From Paenibacillus sp. (GTDB taxonomy: Bacteria; Bacillota; Bacilli; Paenibacillales; YIM-B00363), in NCBI RefSeq assembly GCF_031177825.1, contig NZ_JAPSKE010000004.1:307521-371520 (forward strand): a stretch of 64,000 bases of DNA, written 5' to 3'. Shown piece by piece: positions 8,543 to 16,367 of this stretch. The position numbers and the translations under genes are program-made. The notes under the pieces are model-generated. The model worked only from the letters and a program-made list of their open reading frames with translations. It did not search any database and was not told the origin of the DNA. Position 1 is the stretch's first letter; each line of letters begins with the position of its first letter.

Positions 8543-9175
8543 ATGGATCGCCAAGGATTGAACTTACGACGTAGCATCGGCCGGGGCATGTCCCCTCAAG
8601 ATTTCGTAGACGGGATGCAAATCCGCACAATGGAGCTCAGCGGGATCCAGAATACGAAACAACGATTTATTACCGAATACGAACAGTTTGCTTGGAGAAA
8701 CGAAGAGGACCGAACGTACTTTTCGGGCATCCGCGAGCGTTCCGACCTTGGTCATTGCCTGATCCTCTGCACGGATTGGTGCCCGGACGTCATCTGGAAC
8801 GTGCCCCTATTGCTTCGGGTTTTAGAAACCTGCGGCATTCCCGGCGAAATTCTCCCGATGGAGGAGCATCTTGACGTCATGGATTTGTTCCTGACCGACG
8901 GCGGTCGCGCGCAGCCGGTCGCGGCGTTTCTAAACACGAACGGCGATGTGCTAGGGCGTTGGGGCGCGCGTCCCGCTTATATCCAAGCGGCAATGGATCG
9001 CTTTAAGGAGGAACATCCGGACAAATCCCGCCCCGAGTACATGTCGAATCTGGATCGGACGTATCGACGCATCGGCGAGCTTTACCGCGAAGACAACGGA
9101 GCGCGCTATCGAGATGCGATCATCCAGGAATTGAAGATATTGTTTACTGCATTTCCGAAGGAAGCGCGCTTTTGA
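8543..9175 (+). CDS. Thioredoxin-family protein
   Basis: Encodes 210 residues from the ATG at 8543. An in-frame GTG at 8534 lies about 4 nt after AAAGG and is an equally good start. The protein has a thioredoxin-like fold region with LILCTDWCPDVIWNVPLL; the active-site motif is DWCPDV, with a single cysteine in place of CxxC. This is typical of the Thioredoxin_9 group in Firmicutes. The second half is helical. With only one active-site Cys, a monothiol or non-redox role is likely. Function is unknown and a stress role would be a guess. Confidence 0.75.
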   Translation: MDRQGLNLRRSIGRGMSPQDFVDGMQIRTMELSGIQNTKQRFITEYEQFAWRNEEDRTYFSGIRERSDLGHCLILCTDWCPDVIWNVPLLLRVLETCGIPGEILPMEEHLDVMDLFLTDGGRAQPVAAFLNTNGDVLGRWGARPAYIQAAMDRFKEEHPDKSRPEYMSNLDRTYRRIGELYREDNGARYRDAIIQELKILFTAFPKEARF

Positions 9176-9363
9176 TGCGGGGCTCGTTATACTTCGTGTT
9201 ACTGCTGATGAACGAGACGATCCGCTGGAGCATGGTTGCCGGTCTCGCTCTGATCCAATCGGGCGTTTTTGTGGCGAGCAAGTCGTCAATCTCGAAACCA
9301 CGCCCGACGAAGAGAGCGAACGCCGATGGTTATGTCCTCCCCGTCGATTCCCGCGAATCCTAA
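9175..9363 (+). pseudogene. Remnant of an EamA/DMT transporter C-terminus
   Basis: The frame from an ATG overlapping the thioredoxin-like stop (TGATG) reads MRGSLYFVLLLMNETIRWSM, then VAGLALIQSGVFVAS. This is the usual last two helices of an EamA drug/metabolite transporter (LLLGE.ITW.M..G..LI..GV), with the first eight helices missing. It runs into the 3' end of the convergent MocR-type regulator. MocR genes often sit beside EamA genes, so this looks like the decayed partner. Only about 35 residues are recognisable. Confidence 0.5.
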
Positions 9364-10710
9364 GAAACATTGGGGATACTCGGGAGGTACGGCCGGCGGG
9401 GTCAACCACATTTTCCGAAAATCGTACACCTTTACTCCCGCCGCCGCCGCCAGTCCGATCAACTCCTCCGTCGTTCGTCCCGTCTTTACGGTCAATCGGA
9501 TGTGCAGTCCGGCGTCTTGTCCCGTTATTTCGACCCGATCGCCCAGTTCCGCTCGGATCGAATCGATGATGTGGCGATGCTTCCGTCGGTACGCATTGCG
9601 GGCTTTGCGAATGTGCCGATACCAATGACCTTGTTCGATGAACGATTGCATCGCCCACTGTTCGACGCGCGAAGGGGCATAGACGATCTCGTGCGGCAGG
9701 TCGGATAGACGCGCAAGCAAGCTCGGAGGCAGCACCATGTAATTCATGCGCAAAGCCGGCGTCAACGCCTTCGAAAACGTACCGATGTACACGACTCTTC
9801 CATGAACGTCCAAGCTTTGCAAGGAAGGGATCGGCTTGCCGTTGTATCGGAATTCGCCGTCGTAATCGTCCTCGATAATATAAGCGTTATTCAAGACGGC
9901 CCATTCGAGGAGACGCTGCCTCTCGGGATACGGCATGACGACGCCGGTCGGAAATTGGTGCGACGGCGTGACGTACACCGCCCGAACAGAAACTTGCTCG
10001 AGAACGTCTGGAGAAATCCCTCTTTCGCCGACCGGAACCGGGACGATCTCGTAGCCGTTCAGCTCGAATTGATCCCGCACCAGATGATACCCCGGTTCCT
10101 CGACCGCGACGCGCCGCTCACCGGGCAGCAGCTTCGTCAATACGCCGATGCTATACGCCATGCCGACGCCGACCGCGATGCGTTCCGGAGAGGCGTTCAC
10201 TCCTCGCGAATTGCGCAAGTAGTCGGCTAACGCCAGCCGAAGCTCGAATTCTCCTTGCGGATGGCCGTACTTCCCGATGTCCCCCGCTCTCTTCTCCATG
10301 GCTTCTTTCATCGTCTTCATCCATGTCCGCCAAGGAAACAAGTCCGAACCCAACGCCGTCGGATCGAAATCCGCGACGAAGGCGGGACGCTCGGCAGGCG
10401 CCGGCTGCTCCGAACGGGTTGCGTTCCGGCTCGGCGCCTCCGCCTTCGTCCGCTCCGCATCCCGAAATCCATGCGTCGCCGCGAATAGCCCGGAACGAGG
10501 CTTACTGACGACATACCCTTCCGACGTCAGCATCTGATAGGCCGTCTCGATCGGGGTTTTGCTTATATTCAATTGAACCTGCAGGGCGCGAACGGACGGC
10601 AGTTTCGTTCCGTCGGGAAGGCGGCCGCTGACGATCATCTCCCGAATTTGAAGGTATAGCTGTCGGTAGATCGGCATCTCGAATTCGGTAGGCAAAAGGA
10701 TCTCGAACAT
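9286..10710 (-). CDS. MocR-type transcriptional regulator (GntR HTH plus aminotransferase-like domain)
   Basis: Encodes 474 residues. Residues 1-75 form a GntR winged helix (PIYRQLYLQIREMIVSGRLP, then KLPSVRALQVQLNISKTPIETAYQML). From about residue 105 on there is a class I aminotransferase fold with DDYDGEFRY and YIGTFSKALTPALRMNY, whose Lys would bind PLP. MocR proteins of the PdxR, GabR and EhuR kind use PLP or its adducts as ligand to control vitamin B6, GABA or transport genes. The likely former target, an EamA-like transporter, survives only as a fragment at its 3' end, so its present target is unclear. Confidence 0.9.
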   Translation of the reverse strand: MFEILLPTEFEMPIYRQLYLQIREMIVSGRLPDGTKLPSVRALQVQLNISKTPIETAYQMLTSEGYVVSKPRSGLFAATHGFRDAERTKAEAPSRNATRSEQPAPAERPAFVADFDPTALGSDLFPWRTWMKTMKEAMEKRAGDIGKYGHPQGEFELRLALADYLRNSRGVNASPERIAVGVGMAYSIGVLTKLLPGERRVAVEEPGYHLVRDQFELNGYEIVPVPVGERGISPDVLEQVSVRAVYVTPSHQFPTGVVMPYPERQRLLEWAVLNNAYIIEDDYDGEFRYNGKPIPSLQSLDVHGRVVYIGTFSKALTPALRMNYMVLPPSLLARLSDLPHEIVYAPSRVEQWAMQSFIEQGHWYRHIRKARNAYRRKHRHIIDSIRAELGDRVEITGQDAGLHIRLTVKTGRTTEELIGLAAAAGVKVYDFRKMWLTPPAVPPEYPQCFLGFAGIDGEDITIGVRSLRRAWFRD

Positions 10711-10790
10711 ATATCGAAGCGTACCCGCTGTCTTTTAAATTTTTAAAATAATGCTGTATACCTACATGTCAGTTTCCTTGTAATCGCATT

Positions 10791-11162
10791 TTATCCTATC
10801 AGCAATAAAATGACGAGAATCATTAATAACACATCTATAATCCCAAGGCTCGCGAACGCGACCCATATCGATAACCTCGGAGCTAGAAAGCTGCAGTCGT
10901 TGATCGTCTTCCGCTTCATGAAATAATCTCTTGTCGCGCATCCGATGATCAATCCGCCGAGCAGCACGGACCCGACTCCCGTAACGACCGCGAAGAGCTG
11001 CCCGAGGGCTTCGTATTCGTTGGACCGAAACGCGACCCCGGCCGCTAGGAAACCTACTCCCGCCATAGCGACGGCGGTTCGAACCCATGCCAGGAACGTC
11101 CGTTCATTCGCGAGATGCTGTTGAATATACTGCGAATCGATGCTCTTCCGTTGCGTTGACAA
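10791..11162 (-). CDS. DUF202 (YidH-like) small membrane protein
   Basis: Encodes 123 residues starting at TTG (MSTQRKSIDS). GGAGGAG lies 9 nt before this TTG, which decides the start. Three hydrophobic helices are visible, and the N-terminal motif QQHLANERTFLAWVRTAVAM is characteristic of the DUF202/YidH family. The molecular role of the family is not established. It stands alone between MocR and the Gfo/Idh/MocA gene. Confidence 0.82.
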   Translation of the reverse strand: MSTQRKSIDSQYIQQHLANERTFLAWVRTAVAMAGVGFLAAGVAFRSNEYEALGQLFAVVTGVGSVLLGGLIIGCATRDYFMKRKTINDCSFLAPRLSIWVAFASLGIIDVLLMILVILLLIG

Positions 11163-11271
11163 AATAAATATCTCCTCCAAGCGTAACAGTTCCCGTCCTC
11201 AATCATCGCGACGCGAACTTAGTATGACCACTTAGAGGAGAATTATGGGATCGACGAGGCGCCGGCTCGCC

Positions 11272-12246
11272 CTAATACTCTAGCCCCCACTGCTCCCGCA
11301 GGCGATCGAGCGTACGCATAATGTCCACCGTCTCGTCGAGCGGCATGACCGCGCTCTCGAGCCGACCGTCCCGTAGGCAGGCCATCGCCTCCATCGCTTC
11401 GAATCGATAGCCCTGCTCGAGGCGGTCGTCCGCGCATACGACGGGCTCCGCGTTCGGAAGGTGCAGCGACGCCGTACGGCCGAACAGGAAATTCGGCAGA
11501 TGGATATACCCTTCGGAGCCGTAGACGTATGCGTCGTTGGAGGTGCGCAGCCGCACGCTCGCGCCGATCTGCGCCGTGCGTCCCCCGTCGTATTCGAAGA
11601 GCGCCGCGAATCGCTCGTCCACGCCGGTCTCGCCGATCCAGGCGGAACTGGAAATGCGCTCCGGCTGGCGGCCGAAGATCATCGAGGCGAACGACACGGG
11701 ATAGATGCCGGCGTCCAATAGCGCTCCGCCGCCAAGCTCCTTATTCAGCAACCGGCTCTCCGGGCGCCACCCGACATCGAAGCCGAAATTGGCGGTGACC
11801 GCTTTCACTTCTCCGATTCGGCCTTCCGCGATCCATGCGCGCGCTTGCACGATCGGCGGCAGAAACCGCGTCCACATCGCCTCCATCGCGAACGTGCCGT
11901 TCGCTCGCGCCGCGTTCGCCACTTCTTCGGCTTCGCTCGCGTTCATCGTGAACGGCTTCTCGCAGACGACCGCCTTGCCGTGCCGAAGACATAGCAGCAT
12001 CAACTCCTTATGCGCCGGGTGGAGCGTCCCGATATAGACGATCTCGACCTCTTCGTCCCGAACGAACGCTTCGTAGTCGTCGTACGCTCGCGGGATGCCG
12101 AACTCGCCGGCGAACGCATCGGCGCGCTGCCTCGACTTGGACGCGACCGCGACCAGCTCCGCCCCGGGGACCGTCTTCAGATCCGCCGCGAACGCGCGCG
12201 CGATTCCCCCCGGGCCCATGATTCCCCACTTCACCGTAGCATTCAT
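11272..12246 (-). CDS. Gfo/Idh/MocA-family oxidoreductase
   Basis: Encodes 324 residues from the ATG at 12246, with GGAAGGCGGAAG just upstream. The N-terminal Rossmann fold shows WGIMGPGGIARAFAADL and the family motif VVCEKPFTMNASEAEEV, whose EKP lysine is part of the NAD(P) and substrate site. The C-terminal alpha/beta domain carries GGGALLDAGIYPVSFASMIF. These enzymes oxidise or reduce sugars, inositols or dihydrodiols with NAD(P). The substrate cannot be named. It is followed by no obvious partner and appears monocistronic. Confidence 0.88.
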   Translation of the reverse strand: MNATVKWGIMGPGGIARAFAADLKTVPGAELVAVASKSRQRADAFAGEFGIPRAYDDYEAFVRDEEVEIVYIGTLHPAHKELMLLCLRHGKAVVCEKPFTMNASEAEEVANAARANGTFAMEAMWTRFLPPIVQARAWIAEGRIGEVKAVTANFGFDVGWRPESRLLNKELGGGALLDAGIYPVSFASMIFGRQPERISSSAWIGETGVDERFAALFEYDGGRTAQIGASVRLRTSNDAYVYGSEGYIHLPNFLFGRTASLHLPNAEPVVCADDRLEQGYRFEAMEAMACLRDGRLESAVMPLDETVDIMRTLDRLREQWGLEY

Positions 12247-12313
12247 CGTCTTCCGCCTTCCTATCATTGGATATCATTCCACGATCCATTTTACAGGAAG
12301 AATGCGGTAATAG

Positions 12314-12341
12314 AAAAAAAAGCGTCCCGGGTTCGGGACGC
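12314..12341 (-). terminator. Intrinsic terminator of the coat-protein operon
   Basis: On the minus strand GCGTCCCG-AACC-CGGGACGC is followed by eight T residues. It stands just after the last coat gene. Confidence 0.88.
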
Positions 12342-12363
12342 AGCATCCGACGCTAATAGACGT

Positions 12364-12663
12364 TCACAGCGTAGGCGCCTTCAAAGCCATTTCGATATGG
12401 TTCAAATCGACCTCGATCTGTTCGGTGACGTTCCACGGATGGTAAATCCCCTTCTCCGCCGCATACGTCGCGACGCGTTCGTGAAGGTCGATCAACTCCT
12501 CCAGCTGCCGAGACAAGATCGTTTTGATTTCCGGGGTGACCGTATCGGTGACCGCCATCGCGTAATTGCGCACTCCGCTCTTCACCGTGTTCAAGAAGTC
12601 CATCGCGACCACCTGATCGGTCAACGAACCGAGGCCGGTCAGCTTTTCCAAAATAATATTCAT
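12364..12663 (-). CDS. CotF-family spore coat protein (second copy)
   Basis: Encodes 99 residues with GGGGGAT ahead of the ATG. The sequence VVAMDFLNTVKSGVRNYAMA, then LSRQLEELIDLHERVATYA and KGIYHPW, is the helical CotF-like spore coat pattern with a ferritin-like two-helix hairpin. The product at 14047-14433 has the same blocks ([36 protein letters not shown]), so the two are paralogues. It is the last gene of a five-gene coat operon that ends at a strong terminator. Expression is expected in the mother cell late in sporulation, from family knowledge. Confidence 0.82.
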   Translation of the reverse strand: MNIILEKLTGLGSLTDQVVAMDFLNTVKSGVRNYAMAVTDTVTPEIKTILSRQLEELIDLHERVATYAAEKGIYHPWNVTEQIEVDLNHIEMALKAPTL

Positions 12664-12676
12664 CGGTCGGATCCCC

Positions 12677-12877
12677 CTACCGTTTCGCTTTTTTCAGAAT
12701 GTCGCGAAGCTCCTCCAGATGGCGCGTCGACAGCTCGACGTCCGCTTGCATGAGCTGTTTCAGCGCGTCGTCGGATACCAGCGCCTTCATCGTCTTCGAC
12801 TTCGTCAAGCCGACCGTCCGGGCCCCGGCCAGCTCGTGTACCTCCAGCGTTTCGTGCAATGCGTATCCTTGTTGCAT
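12677..12877 (-). CDS. Small CotF-partner spore coat protein (second copy)
   Basis: Encodes 66 residues (MQQGYALHETLEVHELAGAR...). The blocks HETLEVHEL, KSKTMKALVSDDALKQLMQADVE and LEELRDIL recur in the product at 14443-14694 (HESLDLHETLNLKTL, LAKSKLMQGLVFDQELRALM, KDVEQSLKAL). It is all helical and probably packs with the CotF-like protein encoded 13 nt downstream. Small partners of this kind are common before cotF-like genes in Paenibacillaceae. Confidence 0.78.
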   Translation of the reverse strand: MQQGYALHETLEVHELAGARTVGLTKSKTMKALVSDDALKQLMQADVELSTRHLEELRDILKKAKR

Positions 12878-12913
12878 TTCCTTATCGAACCTCCTGTTGC
12901 GCGGCGGAATTTA

Positions 12914-14050
12914 TTACGGCTTTAGAATCACCTTAATACAATCGTCCGTCTTCGTGTCGAACGCCTCGTACCCGCGTCTCGCATCTTGTAGCGGAAGTTT
13001 ATGCGTAACGATATCGCCCGGGTCCACCTTCCCCGAAGCGATCAGTTCGTACATATACGGCATGTAATGGATGACGGGCGCCTGACCGGTGCGGATGTTG
13101 ACGTTGCGCTGAAACAAGTCGCCGAGCGGGAACCCGTTGTACCGCCCGCCGTACACGCCCGTAATCTGAATGGTGCCGCCCTTTCGCACCGCTTGCGAGG
13201 CGATGACGAGCGGGCCGAGCGCGCCGCTCTGCAGCCTCATGCCCGTCGCGAGAAAGTCGAGGTCGGTCATTTTGCCGTCCATGCCGACCGCGTCGATGAC
13301 GACGTCCGCTCCGCCGCTCGTCAGCTCCTTCAAATACTCGCCGATATGCTCCTTCGATTCGAAATCGACGATCTCTACCCGATTCGTGCGTTTCGCATGT
13401 TCCAGCCGGTAGCCGACATAATCGACCGCGATGACGCGCTTCGCTCCCTTGAGCCAGCAAAATTTCTGCGCGAGCAGCCCCACCGGTCCGCAGCCGAGCA
13501 CGATGACCGTGTCGCCGTCTTTCACGCCCGCGTTGTCCACGGTCCAATAGGCGGTCGTCATCGCGTCCGAAATCAAGCACAGCTTCTCGTCTTCCACTTC
13601 GCTGTCGTCTGGGATCTTAAAGTGGGTGAAGTTGGCGAACGGCACGCGCAAATATTCCGCTTGCCCTCCGGCATAACCGCCCGTCGTATGCGAGTATCCG
13701 AAGAAACCGCCCATCTCTCCGTTTTCGTTCGAGTTGTCGCATTGGCTTTCCAGCTGATGTTTGCAATAGAAGCATTCGCCGCAAGAGACGTTGAACGGGA
13801 TGACGACCCGGTCGCCCTTCTTCAGCTTCGTCACGCCGGGACCGACTTCTTCGACGACGCCCATCGGTTCGTGCCCGATAACGTAATCCTCCGGCAGGTT
13901 CGGAATCATCGCGTGCAGCAGATGCAAGTCCGAGCCGCAGATCGCGCTGCTCGTCACCCGAATGATCATGTCGTCGGGCTTTACGATGGTCGGATCCGGA
14001 ACCTCTTTGACCACGACATTTTTGACGCCCTGATACGTAACGGCTTTCAT
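12914..14050 (-). CDS. Zinc-dependent alcohol dehydrogenase (formaldehyde-dehydrogenase-like)
   Basis: Encodes 378 residues from the ATG at 14050, which overlaps the stop of the upstream coat gene (ATGA). It is a medium-chain dehydrogenase. ICGSDLHL and GHEPMG hold the catalytic zinc ligands, the [15 protein letters not shown] cluster binds structural zinc, and [14 protein letters not shown] is the NAD-binding Rossmann loop. The long insertion around [19 protein letters not shown] is typical of glutathione-independent formaldehyde-dehydrogenase-like enzymes. It lies inside a coat operon and is translationally coupled to a coat gene. This suggests a role in the developing or dormant spore; the substrate is unknown. 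Confidence 0.87.
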   Translation of the reverse strand: MKAVTYQGVKNVVVKEVPDPTIVKPDDMIIRVTSSAICGSDLHLLHAMIPNLPEDYVIGHEPMGVVEEVGPGVTKLKKGDRVVIPFNVSCGECFYCKHQLESQCDNSNENGEMGGFFGYSHTTGGYAGGQAEYLRVPFANFTHFKIPDDSEVEDEKLCLISDAMTTAYWTVDNAGVKDGDTVIVLGCGPVGLLAQKFCWLKGAKRVIAVDYVGYRLEHAKRTNRVEIVDFESKEHIGEYLKELTSGGADVVIDAVGMDGKMTDLDFLATGMRLQSGALGPLVIASQAVRKGGTIQITGVYGGRYNGFPLGDLFQRNVNIRTGQAPVIHYMPYMYELIASGKVDPGDIVTHKLPLQDARRGYEAFDTKTDDCIKVILKP

Positions 14051-14433
14051 GCTCGATCTCCTCTCAGCCCTTCGTCCGGCAGGCGGTCGAACATCCCTTT
14101 TCTTGACGTGTCGTCCCGGAATAGCTTCATGCCGCCGATCATCGCCGTATTTTTCGCCGACAGCTGATCCAGCTTGTATTGTTCGCCGAGCTCGTACGGA
14201 TGGAACCATCTCTTCCGAACCATCAATTCCGTAATTTCTTGATGCATCGCGAGCGCTTCGCGAAGCTGATTCCGCAGCAGCGCTCGCGCTTCCGGGGAAG
14301 CGGCTTCCGTCAAGGCGGCGGCGGCGTTGCGGACGCCGTCCTTCGCCCGGACGAGGAAGTCCATGGCGAACGTCATATCCGCCAGCTCCGGCATGCCGAG
14401 GGCGTTCATCGGATCAAGATAATCGTTATTCAT
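14047..14433 (-). CDS. CotF-family spore coat protein (first copy)
   Basis: Encodes 128 residues. The CotF-like core is [39 protein letters not shown] and [19 protein letters not shown]. It is about 29 residues longer than the paralogue at 12364-12663, with a charged tail ([19 protein letters not shown]). Its stop overlaps the start of the zinc dehydrogenase, and it follows the small coat gene by 9 nt, so the operon is tightly packed. Confidence 0.82.
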   Translation of the reverse strand: MNNDYLDPMNALGMPELADMTFAMDFLVRAKDGVRNAAAALTEAASPEARALLRNQLREALAMHQEITELMVRKRWFHPYELGEQYKLDQLSAKNTAMIGGMKLFRDDTSRKGMFDRLPDEGLRGDRA

Positions 14434-14442
14434 GGAGTAAGG

Positions 14443-14694
14443 TCACCTTCCGTCTAGGATGGGAGTCGGCCGGATTACCGGTACGGGAGTCCGGAACGGC
14501 GCCTTCTCGTACAACGCCTGCAGGTCGGCGAGCGCCTTCAGGCTTTGTTCGACGTCCTTCTGCATCAAGGCCCGCAGTTCTTGATCGAAGACGAGCCCTT
14601 GCATTAATTTCGATTTCGCCAAGCAAAGCGTCTTGAGATTAAGCGTCTCATGAAGGTCGAGCGACTCGTGCGCCGCCAACGTGGCATGGTTCAT
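14443..14694 (-). CDS. Small CotF-partner spore coat protein (first copy)
   Basis: Encodes 83 residues, first gene of the coat operon, with CGAGGTGA before the ATG. It is helical (LAAHESLDLHETLNLKTLCL, KSKLMQGLVFDQELRALMQK) with a Pro-rich tail (PFRTPVPVIRPTPILDGR) that its paralogue at 12677-12877 lacks. The likely role is as a structural partner of the CotF-like protein downstream. I could not identify a sporulation-sigma promoter with confidence. Confidence 0.78.
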   Translation of the reverse strand: MNHATLAAHESLDLHETLNLKTLCLAKSKLMQGLVFDQELRALMQKDVEQSLKALADLQALYEKAPFRTPVPVIRPTPILDGR

Positions 14695-14773
14695 CTAACG
14701 TTCACCTCGGTTGGGAGTCTTCGGTATGATCGGTATTTTTACCTATCGGCGCAGGGCTATTCTCCTTCGGTTA

Positions 14774-14817
14774 AGAAAAAACGGCCCCTCCCCGAACAAC
14801 CGAGGAGCGAGCCGTTT
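14774..14817 (-). terminator. Intrinsic terminator after kamA-like gene
   Basis: On the minus strand an ACGGCTCGCTCCTCGG arm pairs, with some wobble, with CGGGGAGGGGCCGT and is followed by six T residues. Confidence 0.75.
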
Positions 14818-14821
14818 GCGA

Positions 14822-15997
14822 TTACTTTGCGATTTTCGTCGCCCGCCGAGGCACATCCGGCAGCTCGTTGACCGAAACGACAGCGTCCGTGCGCTTGACC
14901 GGCCGCTTCCAATACCGTTCGTTGCCGGGCAGATCGTCGAACCAAGCCGCGTCGCTCGGGCAATCGAGCGTTAGAAACTTACCGTATGCGCCTTCGCGCG
15001 ATTGATGGTATTTCAGATACGCCTTCCCGTCTTCGATCGCGAGAATTTCGATCTTCCCTGATGTATGACTCATCGACAGCCGCACCCGCTTGCCGAGCCC
15101 CGACGTGCGCGCTTTCGCCTCTTCGACGATTCGGTACACCCGCTCGAGCGGCAGGACGAAATCCGAATTGCCGGCGACGGGACGATTGACGAAGAAATAA
15201 TACGGGGTCACGCCCGCCCAGCTCAGCTTATCGAGCAGCTCCCCGAGCACCGCCGGATCGTCGTTGATCCCCCGCAGCACGGGCGTCTGATTGACCACGA
15301 TAGCGCCCGCTTGATGCAGCGCTTCGAACCCGAGCTTCGCCTCGGTCGTAATTTCGCGAGGGTGATTGATATGCGCCATAACGTAGATTCGGCGTTCGGG
15401 CGTGGAGTGAGCGCGAATCGTCTCGAGCAGCTCCGGATCCTCGTAGATCCGCATCGGGTTGAAGACGGGCAGCTTCGAACCGAGGCGAATGATCTTCACA
15501 TGCGGAATGGCGCGAAGCCGCTCCAAGATCGATTTCAGCTTCGGCGTCGCCAGAATGAGACTGTCGCCGCCGGTCAGCAGTACGTTGTCGATTTCGGGAT
15601 GCGCCGCGATATACGCGAGCCCCGGCTCGACGTCGGACATCGCTTCCTTCACGTCCGTACGGAACAGCCGCTTCCGGAAGCAGTACCGGCAATACGCGCC
15701 GCACACCTCCGATACGATCAAGAGCGCCGTGGATCGGTACTTATGTTGGCAGCCGGGCACCACGTAATTCGTATCCTCGTCGGAGGCGTCCCAGCGCCCG
15801 TATTCGAGCAGCTCCCCCTCGTTCGGAATGACGAGCTTGCGAATCGGGTCCTCGGGATCGTTCCAATCGATCAGCTTTAAGTAGTAGTCGTTCACGCGAA
15901 ACACGAACTTCTCCGTAATTCGCTTCAATCGACTTCTTTCTTCTTCCGGGATCGCTTCGAGCTTGTCGATGTCGGTGATGTACTTCGGCTGCGCCAT
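14822..15997 (-). CDS. KamA-family radical SAM aminomutase
   Basis: Encodes 391 residues from the ATG at 15997. GGGAGGA lies 6 nt before it, while the in-frame ATG at 16003 touches the Shine-Dalgarno sequence and is too close. The radical SAM cluster motif is CGAYCRYCF (C99, C103, C106), then VLLTGGDSL. SHTSGKIEI near the C-terminus fits the PLP-lysine region. The family interconverts alpha- and beta-amino acids (lysine 2,3-aminomutase). By remembered alignment, the two Asp residues that hold lysine's side chain appear replaced: the sequence after PYY reads FFVNRPV instead of containing CD, and there is Ser seven residues before the PLP Lys. The substrate may therefore not be lysine. It is preceded by a c-di-AMP riboswitch. 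Confidence 0.85.
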   Translation of the reverse strand: MAQPKYITDIDKLEAIPEEERSRLKRITEKFVFRVNDYYLKLIDWNDPEDPIRKLVIPNEGELLEYGRWDASDEDTNYVVPGCQHKYRSTALLIVSEVCGAYCRYCFRKRLFRTDVKEAMSDVEPGLAYIAAHPEIDNVLLTGGDSLILATPKLKSILERLRAIPHVKIIRLGSKLPVFNPMRIYEDPELLETIRAHSTPERRIYVMAHINHPREITTEAKLGFEALHQAGAIVVNQTPVLRGINDDPAVLGELLDKLSWAGVTPYYFFVNRPVAGNSDFVLPLERVYRIVEEAKARTSGLGKRVRLSMSHTSGKIEILAIEDGKAYLKYHQSREGAYGKFLTLDCPSDAAWFDDLPGNERYWKRPVKRTDAVVSVNELPDVPRRATKIAK

Positions 15998-16043
15998 GCG
16001 CATTCCTCCCTCGATTCGAAGTTTCGGTCGCCGGCGGGAACGC

Positions 16044-16092
16044 AAAAAACTCCGCCGACGACATGATGAAGACATGTCTCGCCAGCGGAGGT
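16044..16092 (-). terminator. Leader terminator between riboswitch and kamA-like gene
   Basis: On the minus strand CTCCGCTGGCGAGACATG pairs with CATGTCGTCGGCGGAG around a short loop, then six T residues follow. It lies about 45 nt before the kamA-like start codon and about 75 nt after the aptamer, so it is the likely expression platform: transcription would end here when c-di-AMP is bound. Confidence 0.75.
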
Positions 16093-16169
16093 ACGAACGG
16101 GGTCGTATGGACGCACGAATGCCCGAACGGAATCGGGTCTCGGCAAGTATAAGCTAAGTATGCAGTAAA

Positions 16170-16316
16170 AAATCGACCCATCTCCTGCTGACGAGGTTAG
16201 CTGCCGGGCTCGGGATAAGATGGTTCCCTACGGTCCAAACTTCGGAACGATTCGCCCCACGTACATTGGTTCCCCCGCTTCCCGCCGAACGGATGTCGAC
16301 CGAGAATTAAGCGTAA
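16170..16316 (-). ncRNA. c-di-AMP (ydaO-type) riboswitch aptamer
   Basis: Read on the minus strand, the segment contains the conserved ydaO blocks in order: CGCTTAATTCTC, GGGGGAACC, TGGGGCGAATC, TAGGGAACC and CCCGAGCCCGGCAGCTAACC followed by TCGT (16191-16214 on the plus strand). The last block is the hallmark of the class. It sits between a sigma-A promoter and an intrinsic terminator ahead of the kamA-like gene on the same strand. Known ydaO riboswitches turn expression off when c-di-AMP is high and usually control potassium transport, osmolyte transport and cell-wall hydrolase genes. The edges are approximate by about 10 nt. Confidence 0.93.
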
Positions 16317-16320
16317 TTTT

Positions 16321-16349
16321 ACTGTATCGAACGGCGCGGACGCTGTCAA
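16321..16349 (-). promoter_or_regulatory. Sigma-A promoter of riboswitch-kamA transcript
   Basis: On the minus strand TTGACA (16344-16349), a 17-nt spacer and TACAGT (16321-16326) place the transcription start near 16314, just at the 5' edge of the aptamer. Confidence 0.7.
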
Positions 16350-16367
16350 CCCATTTCCCGAAAACGA

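Noticed and set aside
16170..16316. Assigning the c-di-AMP riboswitch to the NlpC/P60 gene at 17204, the usual partner of such riboswitches
   Set aside because: The conserved blocks read 5' to 3' only on the minus strand, and the promoter and terminator on that strand lead to the KamA-like gene.
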